In this document: positions 13,990-22,054 of the stretch, piece after piece
How the letters are laid out: the number at the start of each line of letters is the position of its first letter
Position numbering within the stretch: position 1 is the first letter of the stretch
The notes under the pieces: model-generated
Told to the model about the DNA's origin: nothing
Databases searched by the model: none
Seen by the model: the letters and a program-made list of their open reading frames with translations, nothing else
Origin: Pseudomonas sp. MWU15-20650
Lineage (GTDB): Bacteria; Pseudomonadota; Gammaproteobacteria; Pseudomonadales; Pseudomonadaceae
Assembly: GCF_023242475.1 (NCBI RefSeq)
Contig: NZ_JALJFG010000021.1
Span: forward strand, 1-64,000
Length of the DNA: 64,000 nt
Direction: 5' to 3'
Program-made: the position numbers and the translations under genes

Positions 13990-14805
13990 TCATTCGCCTT
14001 GCGCCGGGTAGCGTGGGTCATGGGCTTGCAGTTGGGTCAGGCGGGCCAGGGGATCCTGGCGATAAAAGCGGCTGAGTTGCGCGTACACCTGTGGATAACT
14101 GCTGACCAGTAAATCCGGGGCACTGAAAAAATATTCGCTGGTGACGGCAAAGAACTCCGCCGGGTTTTCAGCGGCATAGGGATCGATGGCCGTCTCGGCG
14201 TGAGGGTTGGCGTCCAGTTGGCGATTGAGGTCATCAAAGGCGCTTTGCATCACGCTGGCCCATTCCTGCACACGCATGTCGTGGTGCAGCGGCGGCAGGC
14301 CGTTGGCGTCGCCGTTGAGCATGTCCAGCTTGTGGGCCAGCTCGTGGATGACCAGGTTGTAGCCTTCCCATTGGCCGCTTGCCAGCACGCCGGGCCAGGC
14401 GAGGATCACCGGGCCGTGTTGCCAGGCTTCACCACTGTGCTCGCCGTCCCACTCGTGTTCGACGCCGCTGCTGTCGCGGTGGCGTTGAGGGCTGATGAAG
14501 TCGTCGGGGTACAGCACGATTTCGTGGAAGCCCTCGTACCAGTCGAGGTCGCCGAGGTTCATCAGCGGCAATTGCGCCTGGGCGGCGAGCAACAGCCGTT
14601 GTTCCTGGTGCAGTTCGACGCCGGGTAGGGCGGTGAGGTGTTTTTCGGCGAGGAACACCACGCAGGCTTCGCGCAGCCACTGGTCTTGCTCGGCGCTGAT
14701 GCCGTCGAGGAAGCTCAGGTGGTGGCGCACCCGTTGCCAGGTGTCATCGGCAATCGGGTGCTTGGCCAGCAGGCGCCGGCGACGCCAGGCGCTGAGGGAC
14801 CACAC
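13990..14805 (-). CDS. mtfA: MtfA-like zinc metallopeptidase
   Basis: A 271-residue protein of the MtfA (DgsA anti-repressor) family. It has the HELAH zinc-binding motif at residues 154-158 with the third ligand Glu in NPAEFFAVTSEYFF, and WPGVLASGQ in front. E. coli MtfA binds the Mlc (DgsA) repressor and has peptidase activity; in a pseudomonad without the same PTS circuit the target may differ. The frame starts with GTG at 14805, only seven bases after the dedA stop, so the two are cotranscribed. No signal peptide is seen. Confidence 0.9.
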   Translation of the reverse strand: MWSLSAWRRRRLLAKHPIADDTWQRVRHHLSFLDGISAEQDQWLREACVVFLAEKHLTALPGVELHQEQRLLLAAQAQLPLMNLGDLDWYEGFHEIVLYPDDFISPQRHRDSSGVEHEWDGEHSGEAWQHGPVILAWPGVLASGQWEGYNLVIHELAHKLDMLNGDANGLPPLHHDMRVQEWASVMQSAFDDLNRQLDANPHAETAIDPYAAENPAEFFAVTSEYFFSAPDLLVSSYPQVYAQLSRFYRQDPLARLTQLQAHDPRYPAQGE

Positions 14806-14811
14806 GGGCGG

Positions 14812-15468
14812 TCAGTGCGGGTTGGTTTCGGAGGAGGTGCGGCTGAAGCGGCTGCGCACGACGCCAATGATCATCGGCACCAGGGACAGCAGGATGATGA
14901 ACACGACCAGCAGCGACAGGTTCTTCTTGATGAACGGCACGTTGCCGAAGAAGTAACCCAGGGTCACCAGGCCGCCGACCCAGATAACGGTGCCGAACAC
15001 GCTGAAACCGAAGAAGCGCGGGTACGGCATTTTGGCGATGCCGGCGACGAATGGCGCGAAGGTGCGCAGGATCGGCAGGAAGCGCGCCAGGGTCACGGTT
15101 TTGCCGCCGTGCTTGTCATAGAAGTCGTGGGTTTTTTGCAGGTAGTCGCGGCGGAAGATCTTCGAGTTCGGGTTGCTGAACAGGCGCTCTCCGGCCGTTC
15201 GTCCTATTACATAGTTGGTGCTGTCGCCGAGGATGGCAGCCAACATCAACAGGCCGCCCAGCAATACCGGGTCCATGCCACCCCCTGCGGCAACGGCACC
15301 GGCGATAAACAGCAGGGAATCACCTGGCAGGAACGGCATGACCACAAGGCCGGTTTCACAAAAAATGACCAGGAACAGAATGGCGTAGATCCACACACCA
15401 TAGTTTCTCACCAGCATGTCGAGATACACGTCGAGATGCAGAATAAGGTCGATCGGGTTGAAATCCAT
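14812..15468 (-). CDS. DedA-family inner-membrane protein
   Basis: A 218-residue polytopic protein with the DedA signature: the re-entrant LVVMPFLPGDSLLF, GDSTNYVIGR and the conserved Arg in ARFLPILRTFAPFVAG. DedA proteins are thought to flip undecaprenyl phosphate or phospholipids and to support proton motive force and resistance to antimicrobial peptides. I choose the ATG at 15468 (MDFNPIDLIL); the frame can be extended to a GTG at 15477. It is first in a two-gene unit with mtfA. A second DedA domain occurs in this window as a PAP2 fusion at 32844-34160. Confidence 0.93.
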   Translation of the reverse strand: MDFNPIDLILHLDVYLDMLVRNYGVWIYAILFLVIFCETGLVVMPFLPGDSLLFIAGAVAAGGGMDPVLLGGLLMLAAILGDSTNYVIGRTAGERLFSNPNSKIFRRDYLQKTHDFYDKHGGKTVTLARFLPILRTFAPFVAGIAKMPYPRFFGFSVFGTVIWVGGLVTLGYFFGNVPFIKKNLSLLVVFIILLSLVPMIIGVVRSRFSRTSSETNPH

Positions 15469-15779
15469 GGATGGCACCTGTGTGGATGGCCCAGCTCAGC
15501 AGGCCTGTGCGGGGGCGGCGGGTAGGTAAGACTACAAGTGTATGTCGTGATTCTTACAACCCTGAGAGGTCGGCATTATACGTACTGGCAAGTGAAAAGC
15601 GTGTTGGTTTTGTAGCGGGGAGTGTCGCGAAATTGTGAAGCGGTTGGGTTCGGTTCAAATGTGGGAGGGGGCTTGCTCCCGATTGCGGAGTGTCAGCCAA
15701 TAAACCGGCTGACTGACCTGTCGCCATCGGGAGCAAGTCCCCTTCCACAGGGGATTTTGTGCTGTTCGAGCTTGCTGAA
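15469..15779. other. Gap with a REPIN between dedA and the acetyltransferase gene
   Basis: It holds the dedA promoter region near 15500-15560 and a full REPIN (15661-15748). No coding potential is supported. Confidence 0.6.
15661..15748. repeat. REPIN (family 1)
   Basis: GTGGGAGGGGGCTTGCTCCC at the left is matched in reverse by ATCGGGAGCAAGTCCCCTTCCAC at the right (given here as ATCGGGAGCAAG and TCCCCTTCCAC), with GTCAGCC/GGCTGAC stems between. This is the doublet form typical of P. fluorescens, mobilised in trans by RAYT transposases. Confidence 0.9.
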
Positions 15780-16238
15780 TCAGTCCTGACTGATCGGTAA
15801 CACGTAGTTTTTGAACTCCGTATCTTCGCGAAACCCAATCGACTCATAGGTCTTCTGCGCCACGTCATTGTTGCTGCTGGTCGACACCCGCAGCCGCACC
15901 GCGTGGGTCTCCTTGGCCATTTTCTTCGCTGTGCGCATCAAGTTATCCGCCACCAATTGCCGGCGGGCATCTTCGGCCACATAGATGTCGTTGAGAATCC
16001 ACACCCGCTTGAGCGACAGCGATGAAAAACTCGGGTACAGCTGACAAAACCCCAGTAACCGCTTGTCGTCATCGTCGGCCAGCGCCAGGTAGATCACCGA
16101 CTCCTTACGCCGCAGGCGCTTCTCCAGGAAAGCCCGCGACGAGTCCGGGAACGGCAAGGCCCCGTAGAACTCGCGGTATTTGACGAACAACGGGGTCAGC
16201 AGGTCCAGGTGTTCCAGGGTCGCTTGAGTAATCCGCAT
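15780..16238 (-). CDS. GNAT-family N-acetyltransferase
   Basis: A 152-residue acetyltransferase. Its central part (LLGFCQLYPSFSSLSLKRVWILNDIYV) is the GNAT beta4/beta-bulge region. It is followed by the acetyl-CoA-binding stretch ARRQLVADNLM in place of the more usual Q/RxxGxG/A, then STSSNNDVAQKTYESIGF near the C terminus. The substrate is unknown. The ATG at 16238 gives the family length; upstream in-frame residues to 16319 look non-coding. It lies beside the ethanolamine genes, as PA4026 does beside eutBC in PAO1 (from memory), so it may act on a product of that pathway. Confidence 0.88.
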   Translation of the reverse strand: MRITQATLEHLDLLTPLFVKYREFYGALPFPDSSRAFLEKRLRRKESVIYLALADDDDKRLLGFCQLYPSFSSLSLKRVWILNDIYVAEDARRQLVADNLMRTAKKMAKETHAVRLRVSTSSNNDVAQKTYESIGFREDTEFKNYVLPISQD

Positions 16239-16330
16239 GCCAGGCCTCAACTTCCAAATGGGGGGTGACCACACGCGCGGCCGTGACTTGATGCTGCCTA
16301 AAGCCGTGAAAAATCGCAATCGTGCCGGGA

Positions 16331-17149
16331 TCAGTCCACAGGAGGACTGAGCAGGAAGTTACCCTTCATCAGGTCCGGGTCGTCGGACTCGATCGTCTGA
16401 ACCTGAGCCTCGTCCTTGAGGCTGACCCCCGACAACTGCCGGCGACACGCCTCTCGCATCAAGTACAGCAGGCGATGGGCCGCCATGCCATAACTCAAGC
16501 CTTCCAGGCGCACATTGGAGATGCAGTTGCGGTACGCGTCGGTGAGGCCGACCTTGGGGTTGTAGGTGAAATACAGGCCCAGGCTGTCCGGCGAGCTGAG
16601 CCCCGGCCGTTCGCCGATCAGGATCACCACCATCTTGGCGCCCAGCAGTTGACCGACCTCATCGGCCACGGCCACGCGGCCTTGTTCCACCAGGATCACC
16701 GGGGACAAGGACCAGCCTTCGGCGTGGGTTTGTTCTTCCATGCGCGTCAGAAACGGCAGCGTATGTTTATGCACCGCCAGCGCCGACAAGCCATCGGCCA
16801 CCACCACGGCCAGGTCCACGCCACCCGGATGTGCGGCGGCGTAATCCTTCAGGGCCTGGGCCGACTCATCGCTCAGGCGTCGGCCCAGGTCGGGGCGTTG
16901 CAGGTACATATGCCGGTCGGTGGCGGCGCTGTGCAGCAACAGGCTGTCGCGACCGCGTTCGGCCAACTGGCTGCTCAGGCCGCCATGGTCGAAGGGCAAG
17001 TGCACGGCGTCCCGCGCCTGGGCGTGGGCGAATTGGAAGTCCAACTGTGCGTTGGTGGGGATGCTGGTGCCGGTGCGACCCAGGGCGATGCGCGCCGGGG
17101 TCAGGCGGCGCAGCTCCAGCCATGGATTGTCAGGCAGGTCGAGTTGCAT
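16331..17149 (-). CDS. eutC: Ethanolamine ammonia-lyase small subunit
   Basis: A 272-residue EutC. The family starts with the WLELRRLTPARIALGRTG segment seen here, followed by the cobalamin-binding half (GVDLAVVVADGLSA, VVILIGERPGL) and the Cys/Arg-rich end YLMREACRRQLSG. With EutB it forms the adenosylcobalamin enzyme that splits ethanolamine into acetaldehyde and ammonia. The start is the ATG at 17149, just 12 bases after the eutB stop. No eutA reactivase or carboxysome shell genes are present, which fits the simple Pseudomonas catabolic type. Confidence 0.97.
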   Translation of the reverse strand: MQLDLPDNPWLELRRLTPARIALGRTGTSIPTNAQLDFQFAHAQARDAVHLPFDHGGLSSQLAERGRDSLLLHSAATDRHMYLQRPDLGRRLSDESAQALKDYAAAHPGGVDLAVVVADGLSALAVHKHTLPFLTRMEEQTHAEGWSLSPVILVEQGRVAVADEVGQLLGAKMVVILIGERPGLSSPDSLGLYFTYNPKVGLTDAYRNCISNVRLEGLSYGMAAHRLLYLMREACRRQLSGVSLKDEAQVQTIESDDPDLMKGNFLLSPPVD

Positions 17150-17160
17150 GGGCGGCTCCT

Positions 17161-18555
17161 TCATCCCAATTGCGCCAAGGCGTGGCGAAAGGCCGGTGGC
17201 AGGCTGTTGCCGAAGTGCACCTTGCCGTCGGCTTGCGTAAAGATGCCCATTTTGGCCAGCCATTGTTCAAACTCCGGCGCCGGTTTTAAACCCAATGTCT
17301 GGCGGGCATACAAGGCGTCGTGGAACGAGGTGGTCTGGTAGTTGAGCATGATGTCGTCGGAGCCGGGGATGCCCATGATGAAGTTGATCCCGGCCACCCC
17401 GAGCAAGGTCAACAGGGTGTCCATGTCGTCCTGGTCAGCCTCGGCGTGGTTGGTGTAGCAGATGTCACACCCCATCGGCACGCCCAGCAACTTGCCGCAG
17501 AAGTGGTCTTCGAGACCGGCGCGGATGATCTGCTTGCCGTTGTACAGGTATTCCGGGCCGATAAAACCGACCACGGTGTTCACCAGAAACGGTTTGAAAT
17601 GCCGGGCCACGGCGTAGGCGCGGGTTTCACAGGTTTGCTGGTCGACGCCAAAGTGCGCGTTGGCCGACAAGGCGCTGCCCTGGCCGGTTTCGAAATACAT
17701 CAGGTTCTGGCCCAAGGTGCCACGGTTGAGGCTCAAGCCCGCGTCGTAACCCTCCTGCAGCACGCTCAGGCTGATGCCGAAACTGGCGTTGGCCGCCTCG
17801 GTGCCGGCAATCGACTGGAACACCAGGTCCAGCGGCACACCCCGGTTGATCGCTTCGATGGAGGTGGTGACGTGAGTCAGCACACAGGCTTGGGTCGGGA
17901 TTTCGTAGCGTTGGATGATCGCGTCGAGCATTTCCAGCATGGCGCAGATCGAGGCGATGCTGTCGGTGGCCGGGTTGATGCCGATCATGGCGTCGCCGTT
18001 GCCGTAGAGCAGGCCGTCGAGAATGCTCGCGGCGATGCCTGCCGGTTCATCCGTGGGATGGTTGGGCTGCAAGCGTGTGGACAAGCGCCCGCGCAGGCCC
18101 ATCGTGCCGCGAAACTGGGTGACCACGCGGATCTTCTGTGCCACCAGCACCAGGTCTTGCACGCGCATGATCTTGGACACGGCGGCGGCCATTTCCGGTG
18201 TCAGCCCCGGCGCCAATGCGCGTAGGGATTGTTCATCGGCAGCGTCGCTGAGCAGCCAGTCGCGCAGGCCGCCGACGGTCAGGTGGCTGACCGGGGCAAA
18301 CGCCTGCTTATCATGGGTGTCGATGATCAGCCGGGTGACTTCATCGCTTTCATAGGGGATCAGCGCCTCTTCCAGGAAGTGCTTGAGCGCAATATTGGCC
18401 AAGGCCATTTGTGCCGCCACCCGCTCGCCGTCGTTCTGTGCGGCGACGCCGGCGAGAAAGTCTCCGGACCGCGCGGGGCTGGCCTTGGCCATCACGTCCT
18501 TGAGGCTGTCGAAGCGGTAGGTTTGTGCACCGACCGCGTGGGAAAAGCTTGCCAT
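17161..18555 (-). CDS. eutB: Ethanolamine ammonia-lyase large subunit
   Basis: A 464-residue EutB, full length. It carries the catalytic barrel with NPATDSIASI, VFQSIAGTEAAN, the substrate-contacting NRGTLGQNLMYFETGQGSA region (given as NRGTLGQNLM and YFETGQGSA) and GIPGSDDIMLNYQTTSFHD. The start is the ATG at 18555; nine further codons upstream are not family-like. It lies 63 bases downstream of the permease gene and just before eutC, forming a permease-eutB-eutC unit. The acetaldehyde released would be oxidised by the exaC product encoded upstream. Confidence 0.97.
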   Translation of the reverse strand: MASFSHAVGAQTYRFDSLKDVMAKASPARSGDFLAGVAAQNDGERVAAQMALANIALKHFLEEALIPYESDEVTRLIIDTHDKQAFAPVSHLTVGGLRDWLLSDAADEQSLRALAPGLTPEMAAAVSKIMRVQDLVLVAQKIRVVTQFRGTMGLRGRLSTRLQPNHPTDEPAGIAASILDGLLYGNGDAMIGINPATDSIASICAMLEMLDAIIQRYEIPTQACVLTHVTTSIEAINRGVPLDLVFQSIAGTEAANASFGISLSVLQEGYDAGLSLNRGTLGQNLMYFETGQGSALSANAHFGVDQQTCETRAYAVARHFKPFLVNTVVGFIGPEYLYNGKQIIRAGLEDHFCGKLLGVPMGCDICYTNHAEADQDDMDTLLTLLGVAGINFIMGIPGSDDIMLNYQTTSFHDALYARQTLGLKPAPEFEQWLAKMGIFTQADGKVHFGNSLPPAFRHALAQLG

Positions 18556-18618
18556 ACAGTGTCTCCTTGGTGACGCGGGCAAAGCTGGGTAAGGCGCCCG
18601 CGTCGAGGTTTACGGCAG

Positions 18619-20052
18619 TCAGTGCAAGGCGGCCTCTGCGGCCTGGATCGCCGCGAATTCTTCTTCGGGCGTGCCTGCTACCAAGTGATGCCGGCTGTAG
18701 AAAGCAAAGTAAGCAATTAATACTCCATAGATGATCGCGGCGCCAATGACCACGCGCGGATCGACCAGGAACCCCGCCACCACTGCCACGCAGGCCAGCA
18801 CCAGCGCTACGCCCGAGGTGAAGATGCCGCCTGGCGTGCGGTACGGGCGGTCCATTTTGGGGCGACGAATGCGCAGGGTGATGTGTGCAGCCATCATCAG
18901 CACGTAGGAAATGGTCGCGCCAAACACCGCCACCAGGATCAGCAGGTCGCCCTGGCCGGTCAGCGACAGGCCGAAGCCGATGAGGCCGGGAATCACCAGC
19001 GCCAACACGGGCGCCTTGCTCTTGTTGGTCTGGGACAGTTTGCGCGGCAGGTAACCGGCGCGGGACAAGGCGAAGATCTGCCGCGAATAGGCGTAGATGA
19101 TCGAGAAAAAGCTGGCGATCAAGCCCGCGAGGCCCACCAGATTGACGAAGCTGCCCATCCAGGTCGAACCGCCGTAGGACAACGCCAAGGCTTCAACCAG
19201 CGGGTTGCCGGATTTGATCAGTGCATAAGTGCCCGCGCCGCCCGGTGCGATCACCAGGATCAACAAGGCGAAGCTGGTCAGCACCACAATGGCGCCGATC
19301 AGGCCCCGAGGCAGGTCGCGCTTGGGGTTCTTGGTTTCTTCGGCGGCCAGGGGCACGCCTTCTACCGCCAGGAAAAACCAGATCGCATAGGGGATCGCTG
19401 CCCACACGCCGACGTAGCCGAACGGCAGGAAGCTGCTGGCGCCCTTGGCCTCGGTCACCGGAATGTCCAGCAAGTTGGCGACGTTGAAGTGCGGCACCAT
19501 CGACACCAGGAACACGCCCAAGGCAATGGCCGCAATGGCGGTGATGACAAACATCAGCTTCAAGGCTTCACCGACGCCAAAAATATGGATGCCGATAAAG
19601 ATGATGTAGAACGCCAGGTAAATCATCCAGCCGCCGATGCCAAACAGCGACTCGCAATACGCGCCGATAAATACGGCAATGGCGGCGGGGGCGATGGCGT
19701 ATTCGATCAGGATCGCGGTGCCGGTGAGGAACCCGCCCCAGGGGCCAAAGGCGCTGCGGGCAAACCCGTAGCCGCCACCGGCGGTGGGGATCATCGAAGA
19801 CAGTTCGGCCAGGGAGAAGCACATGCACAGGTACATCGTGGCCATCAGTAGGGTGGCGAGGAACATGCCGCCCCAGCCACCTTGGGCCAGGCCGAAGTTC
19901 CAGCCGGCGTAGTCGCCGGAGATCACGTAGGCAACGCCAAGGCCCACCAGAAGCACCCAGCCGGCGGCGCCTTTTTTCAGTTCGCGTTGTTGGAAATAGT
20001 GGGAGTCGACTTTTTCGAAGTCGACGGAAGATCCAGTCGGTTCGCTAGGCAT
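18619..20052 (-). CDS. eat: Ethanolamine permease (APC superfamily)
   Basis: A 477-residue inner-membrane transporter with about twelve hydrophobic segments and the APC consensus in the first ones (VISGDYAGWNFGLAQGGWGG, and MIPTAGGGYGFARSAFG). It resembles the ethanolamine/amino-acid permeases of the Eat/YeeF branch, and its place directly before eutB supports ethanolamine as substrate. The start is the ATG at 20052 with AAAGG 13 bases upstream. I found no clear sigma-54 promoter in the 208-base gap to exaC, which contains a REPIN, so it may depend on read-through from exaC or on a weaker promoter. Confidence 0.92.
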   Translation of the reverse strand: MPSEPTGSSVDFEKVDSHYFQQRELKKGAAGWVLLVGLGVAYVISGDYAGWNFGLAQGGWGGMFLATLLMATMYLCMCFSLAELSSMIPTAGGGYGFARSAFGPWGGFLTGTAILIEYAIAPAAIAVFIGAYCESLFGIGGWMIYLAFYIIFIGIHIFGVGEALKLMFVITAIAAIALGVFLVSMVPHFNVANLLDIPVTEAKGASSFLPFGYVGVWAAIPYAIWFFLAVEGVPLAAEETKNPKRDLPRGLIGAIVVLTSFALLILVIAPGGAGTYALIKSGNPLVEALALSYGGSTWMGSFVNLVGLAGLIASFFSIIYAYSRQIFALSRAGYLPRKLSQTNKSKAPVLALVIPGLIGFGLSLTGQGDLLILVAVFGATISYVLMMAAHITLRIRRPKMDRPYRTPGGIFTSGVALVLACVAVVAGFLVDPRVVIGAAIIYGVLIAYFAFYSRHHLVAGTPEEEFAAIQAAEAALH

Positions 20053-20137
20053 GAAGAAGTACCTTTCATTGTTATTGTTTTTTAACTCGGCCTCTGTGTG
20101 CCGAATGCACTGGGCAAGTACTTATGAAGATCTAAAT

Positions 20138-20223
20138 GTGAGAGGGGACTTGCCCCGATAGCGATGTGTCGGTCACATAACTGTTGGCGGGCCCACTGCT
20201 ATCGGGAGCAAGCCCCCTCCCTC
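20138..20223. repeat. REPIN (family 1) between exaC and the permease gene
   Basis: GTGAGAGGGGACTTGCCCCGAT on the left (split as GTGAGAGGGGAC and TTGCCCCGAT) and ATCGGGAGCAAGCCCCCTCC on the right form the usual doublet. A lone half element (GTGGGAGGGGGTTG) follows at 20243. It lies inside the transcript, where it could stabilise or attenuate mRNA. Confidence 0.85.
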
Positions 20224-20260
20224 ATTTGATTGCATTTCAAAGGTGGGAGGGGGTTGTTAG

Positions 20261-21781
20261 TTAGAAGAACCCGAGTGGATTAATGTCGTAGCTCACCAGT
20301 AAGTTCTTGGTCTGCTGGTAGTGATCCAACATCATCTTGTGCGTCTCACGGCCCACGCCAGACTTCTTGTAACCGCCAAACGCGGCATGCGCCGGGTACA
20401 GGTGGTAGCAGTTGGTCCACACGCGACCCGCCTTGATCGCCCGGCCCATGCGGTAGGCGCGGTTGATGTCGCGGGTCCACAGGCCGGCACCGAGGCCGAA
20501 CTCGGTGTCGTTGGCGATCGCCAAGGCTTCGGCTTCGTCCTTGAAGGTGGTGATGCTCACCACCGGGCCGAAGATTTCTTCCTGGAACACGCGCATTTCG
20601 TTGGTGCCCTTGAGCAGGGTCGGTTGGATGTAATAGCCGGTGGACAGGTCGCCGGCGAGTTTTTCCACCTTGCCGCCGGTCAGCAGTTGCGCGCCTTCAC
20701 CTTTGGCGATTTCCAGGTAGGACAGGATCTTGTCGAACTGCTGCTCGGACGCCTGGGCGCCGACCATGGTGTCGGTGTCCAGCGGGTCGCCACGCTTGAT
20801 CGACTCGACCTTCTTCATCACCACTTTCATGAAGTCGTCGTAGATCGACTCTTCAACCAGCGCACGCGATGGGCAGGTGCACACCTCGCCCTGGTTGAAG
20901 AACGCCAGCACCAAACCTTCGGCGGCTTTTTCGATGAATTGCGGTTCGGCTTTCATGATGTCGGCGAAGAAAATGTTCGGCGACTTGCCGCCCAGCTCAA
21001 CGGTAGACGGAATGATGTTCTCGGCCGCCGCATGCATGATGTGTGAGCCCACTGGCGTTGAGCCGGTGAAAGCGATCTTGGCGATGCGTTTGCTGGTGGC
21101 CAGGGCTTCGCCGGCTTCTTTACCGAAACCGTGCACCACGTTCAGCACGCCAGGCGGCAGCAGGTCGCCGATCAGTTCCATCAGCACGTTGATGCCCAGC
21201 GGGGTTTGCTCGGCGGGCTTGAGTACCACGCAGTTACCGGCGGCGAGGGCCGGGGCGAGTTTCCACGCGGCCATCAGCAGCGGGAAGTTCCACGGGATGA
21301 TCTGGCCGACCACGCCCAGCGGTTCGTGGAAGTGGTAGGCGGCGGTGAGTTCGTTGATTTCGGCGCTGCTGCCTTCCTGGGCGCGGATGCACCCGGCGAA
21401 GTAGCGGAAATGGTCGGCGGCCAGCGGGATATCGGCGTTGAGGGTTTCCCGCACGGCCTTGCCGTTGTCCCAGGTTTCGGTGATGGCCAGCAGCTCGAGG
21501 TTCTGTTCGATGCGGTCGGCGATTTTCAGCAACACCAGCGAGCGGTCCTGGGCCGAGGTCTTGCCCCAGGCGTCGGCGGCGGCATGGGCAGCGTCGAGGG
21601 CTTTGTCGATGTCTTTGGCAGTGGAGCGGGGGAAGTCGGCGATAGGCTTGCCGTTGACCGGCGACGTATTGGTGAAATAGTTGCCATCGACCGGCGCGAC
21701 GAATTCGCCACCGATGTAGTTGCCGTACTTGGCCTTGAACGAAACGATCGCGCCTTCAGTACCGGGGTGTGCATAACGCAT
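20261..21781 (-). CDS. exaC: NAD-dependent acetaldehyde dehydrogenase
   Basis: A 506-residue aldehyde dehydrogenase of the ExaC/AldB branch. It has VGQIIPWNFPLLMAAWKLAP, the NAD-binding GFGKEAG and FTGSTPVG, the general-base Glu in VELGGKSPN, and the nucleophile in FNQGEVCTCPSR with the Cys pair typical of this group. It converts acetaldehyde from ethanolamine (or ethanol) to acetate. The start is the ATG at 21781; the frame can extend three codons. A sigma-54 type promoter lies 66-81 bases upstream, and the activator gene is divergent, so EatR control is likely. Confidence 0.96.
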   Translation of the reverse strand: MRYAHPGTEGAIVSFKAKYGNYIGGEFVAPVDGNYFTNTSPVNGKPIADFPRSTAKDIDKALDAAHAAADAWGKTSAQDRSLVLLKIADRIEQNLELLAITETWDNGKAVRETLNADIPLAADHFRYFAGCIRAQEGSSAEINELTAAYHFHEPLGVVGQIIPWNFPLLMAAWKLAPALAAGNCVVLKPAEQTPLGINVLMELIGDLLPPGVLNVVHGFGKEAGEALATSKRIAKIAFTGSTPVGSHIMHAAAENIIPSTVELGGKSPNIFFADIMKAEPQFIEKAAEGLVLAFFNQGEVCTCPSRALVEESIYDDFMKVVMKKVESIKRGDPLDTDTMVGAQASEQQFDKILSYLEIAKGEGAQLLTGGKVEKLAGDLSTGYYIQPTLLKGTNEMRVFQEEIFGPVVSITTFKDEAEALAIANDTEFGLGAGLWTRDINRAYRMGRAIKAGRVWTNCYHLYPAHAAFGGYKKSGVGRETHKMMLDHYQQTKNLLVSYDINPLGFF

Positions 21782-21846
21782 GGTAGGCATCTCCTGCTTT
21801 TATGTTTATTGGAGTACAGCGCGGCAAGCCGCTTGATAAAGCGTAG

Positions 21847-21862
21847 AGCAAGGGTTGGGCCA
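21847..21862 (-). promoter_or_regulatory. Sigma-54 promoter of exaC
   Basis: The minus strand reads TGGCCCAACCCTTGCT, a -24/-12 element with GG and GC exactly ten bases apart and a good TTGCT half. It points toward exaC and leaves a leader of about 55 bases. Confidence 0.7.
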
Positions 21863-21929
21863 CCGTTGTGCGGGCCAGGTAAATCAAGGGGTTGGATTGT
21901 GTTACCGCGCGTGGCTGTCACGGGCTCGA

Positions 21930-21973
21930 TACAGGCTGTGTGACAAGTTGTGCCATAAACGGTACAGCCTGTG
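21930..21973. promoter_or_regulatory. Candidate EatR upstream activating sites
   Basis: Two near-palindromes, TACAGGCTGTG (21930-21940) and TACAGCCTGTG (21963-21973), lie 33 bp apart (three helical turns) and 70-125 bp from the exaC -24/-12 element. Their distance and symmetry suit a Fis-type dimeric activator. Confidence 0.55.
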
Positions 21974-22054
21974 ACCGGTGGGTCGGGCCGGGATTGCAAT
22001 GGGGGGATGGGTGGGGGATGCTGGGCGTTCTCACGCAGGGAGAATAATAAGAAA

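Noticed and set aside
20053..20137. Sigma-54 promoter before the permease gene
   Set aside because: The best candidate lacks the GC at -12; spacing and TTGC half do not fit.
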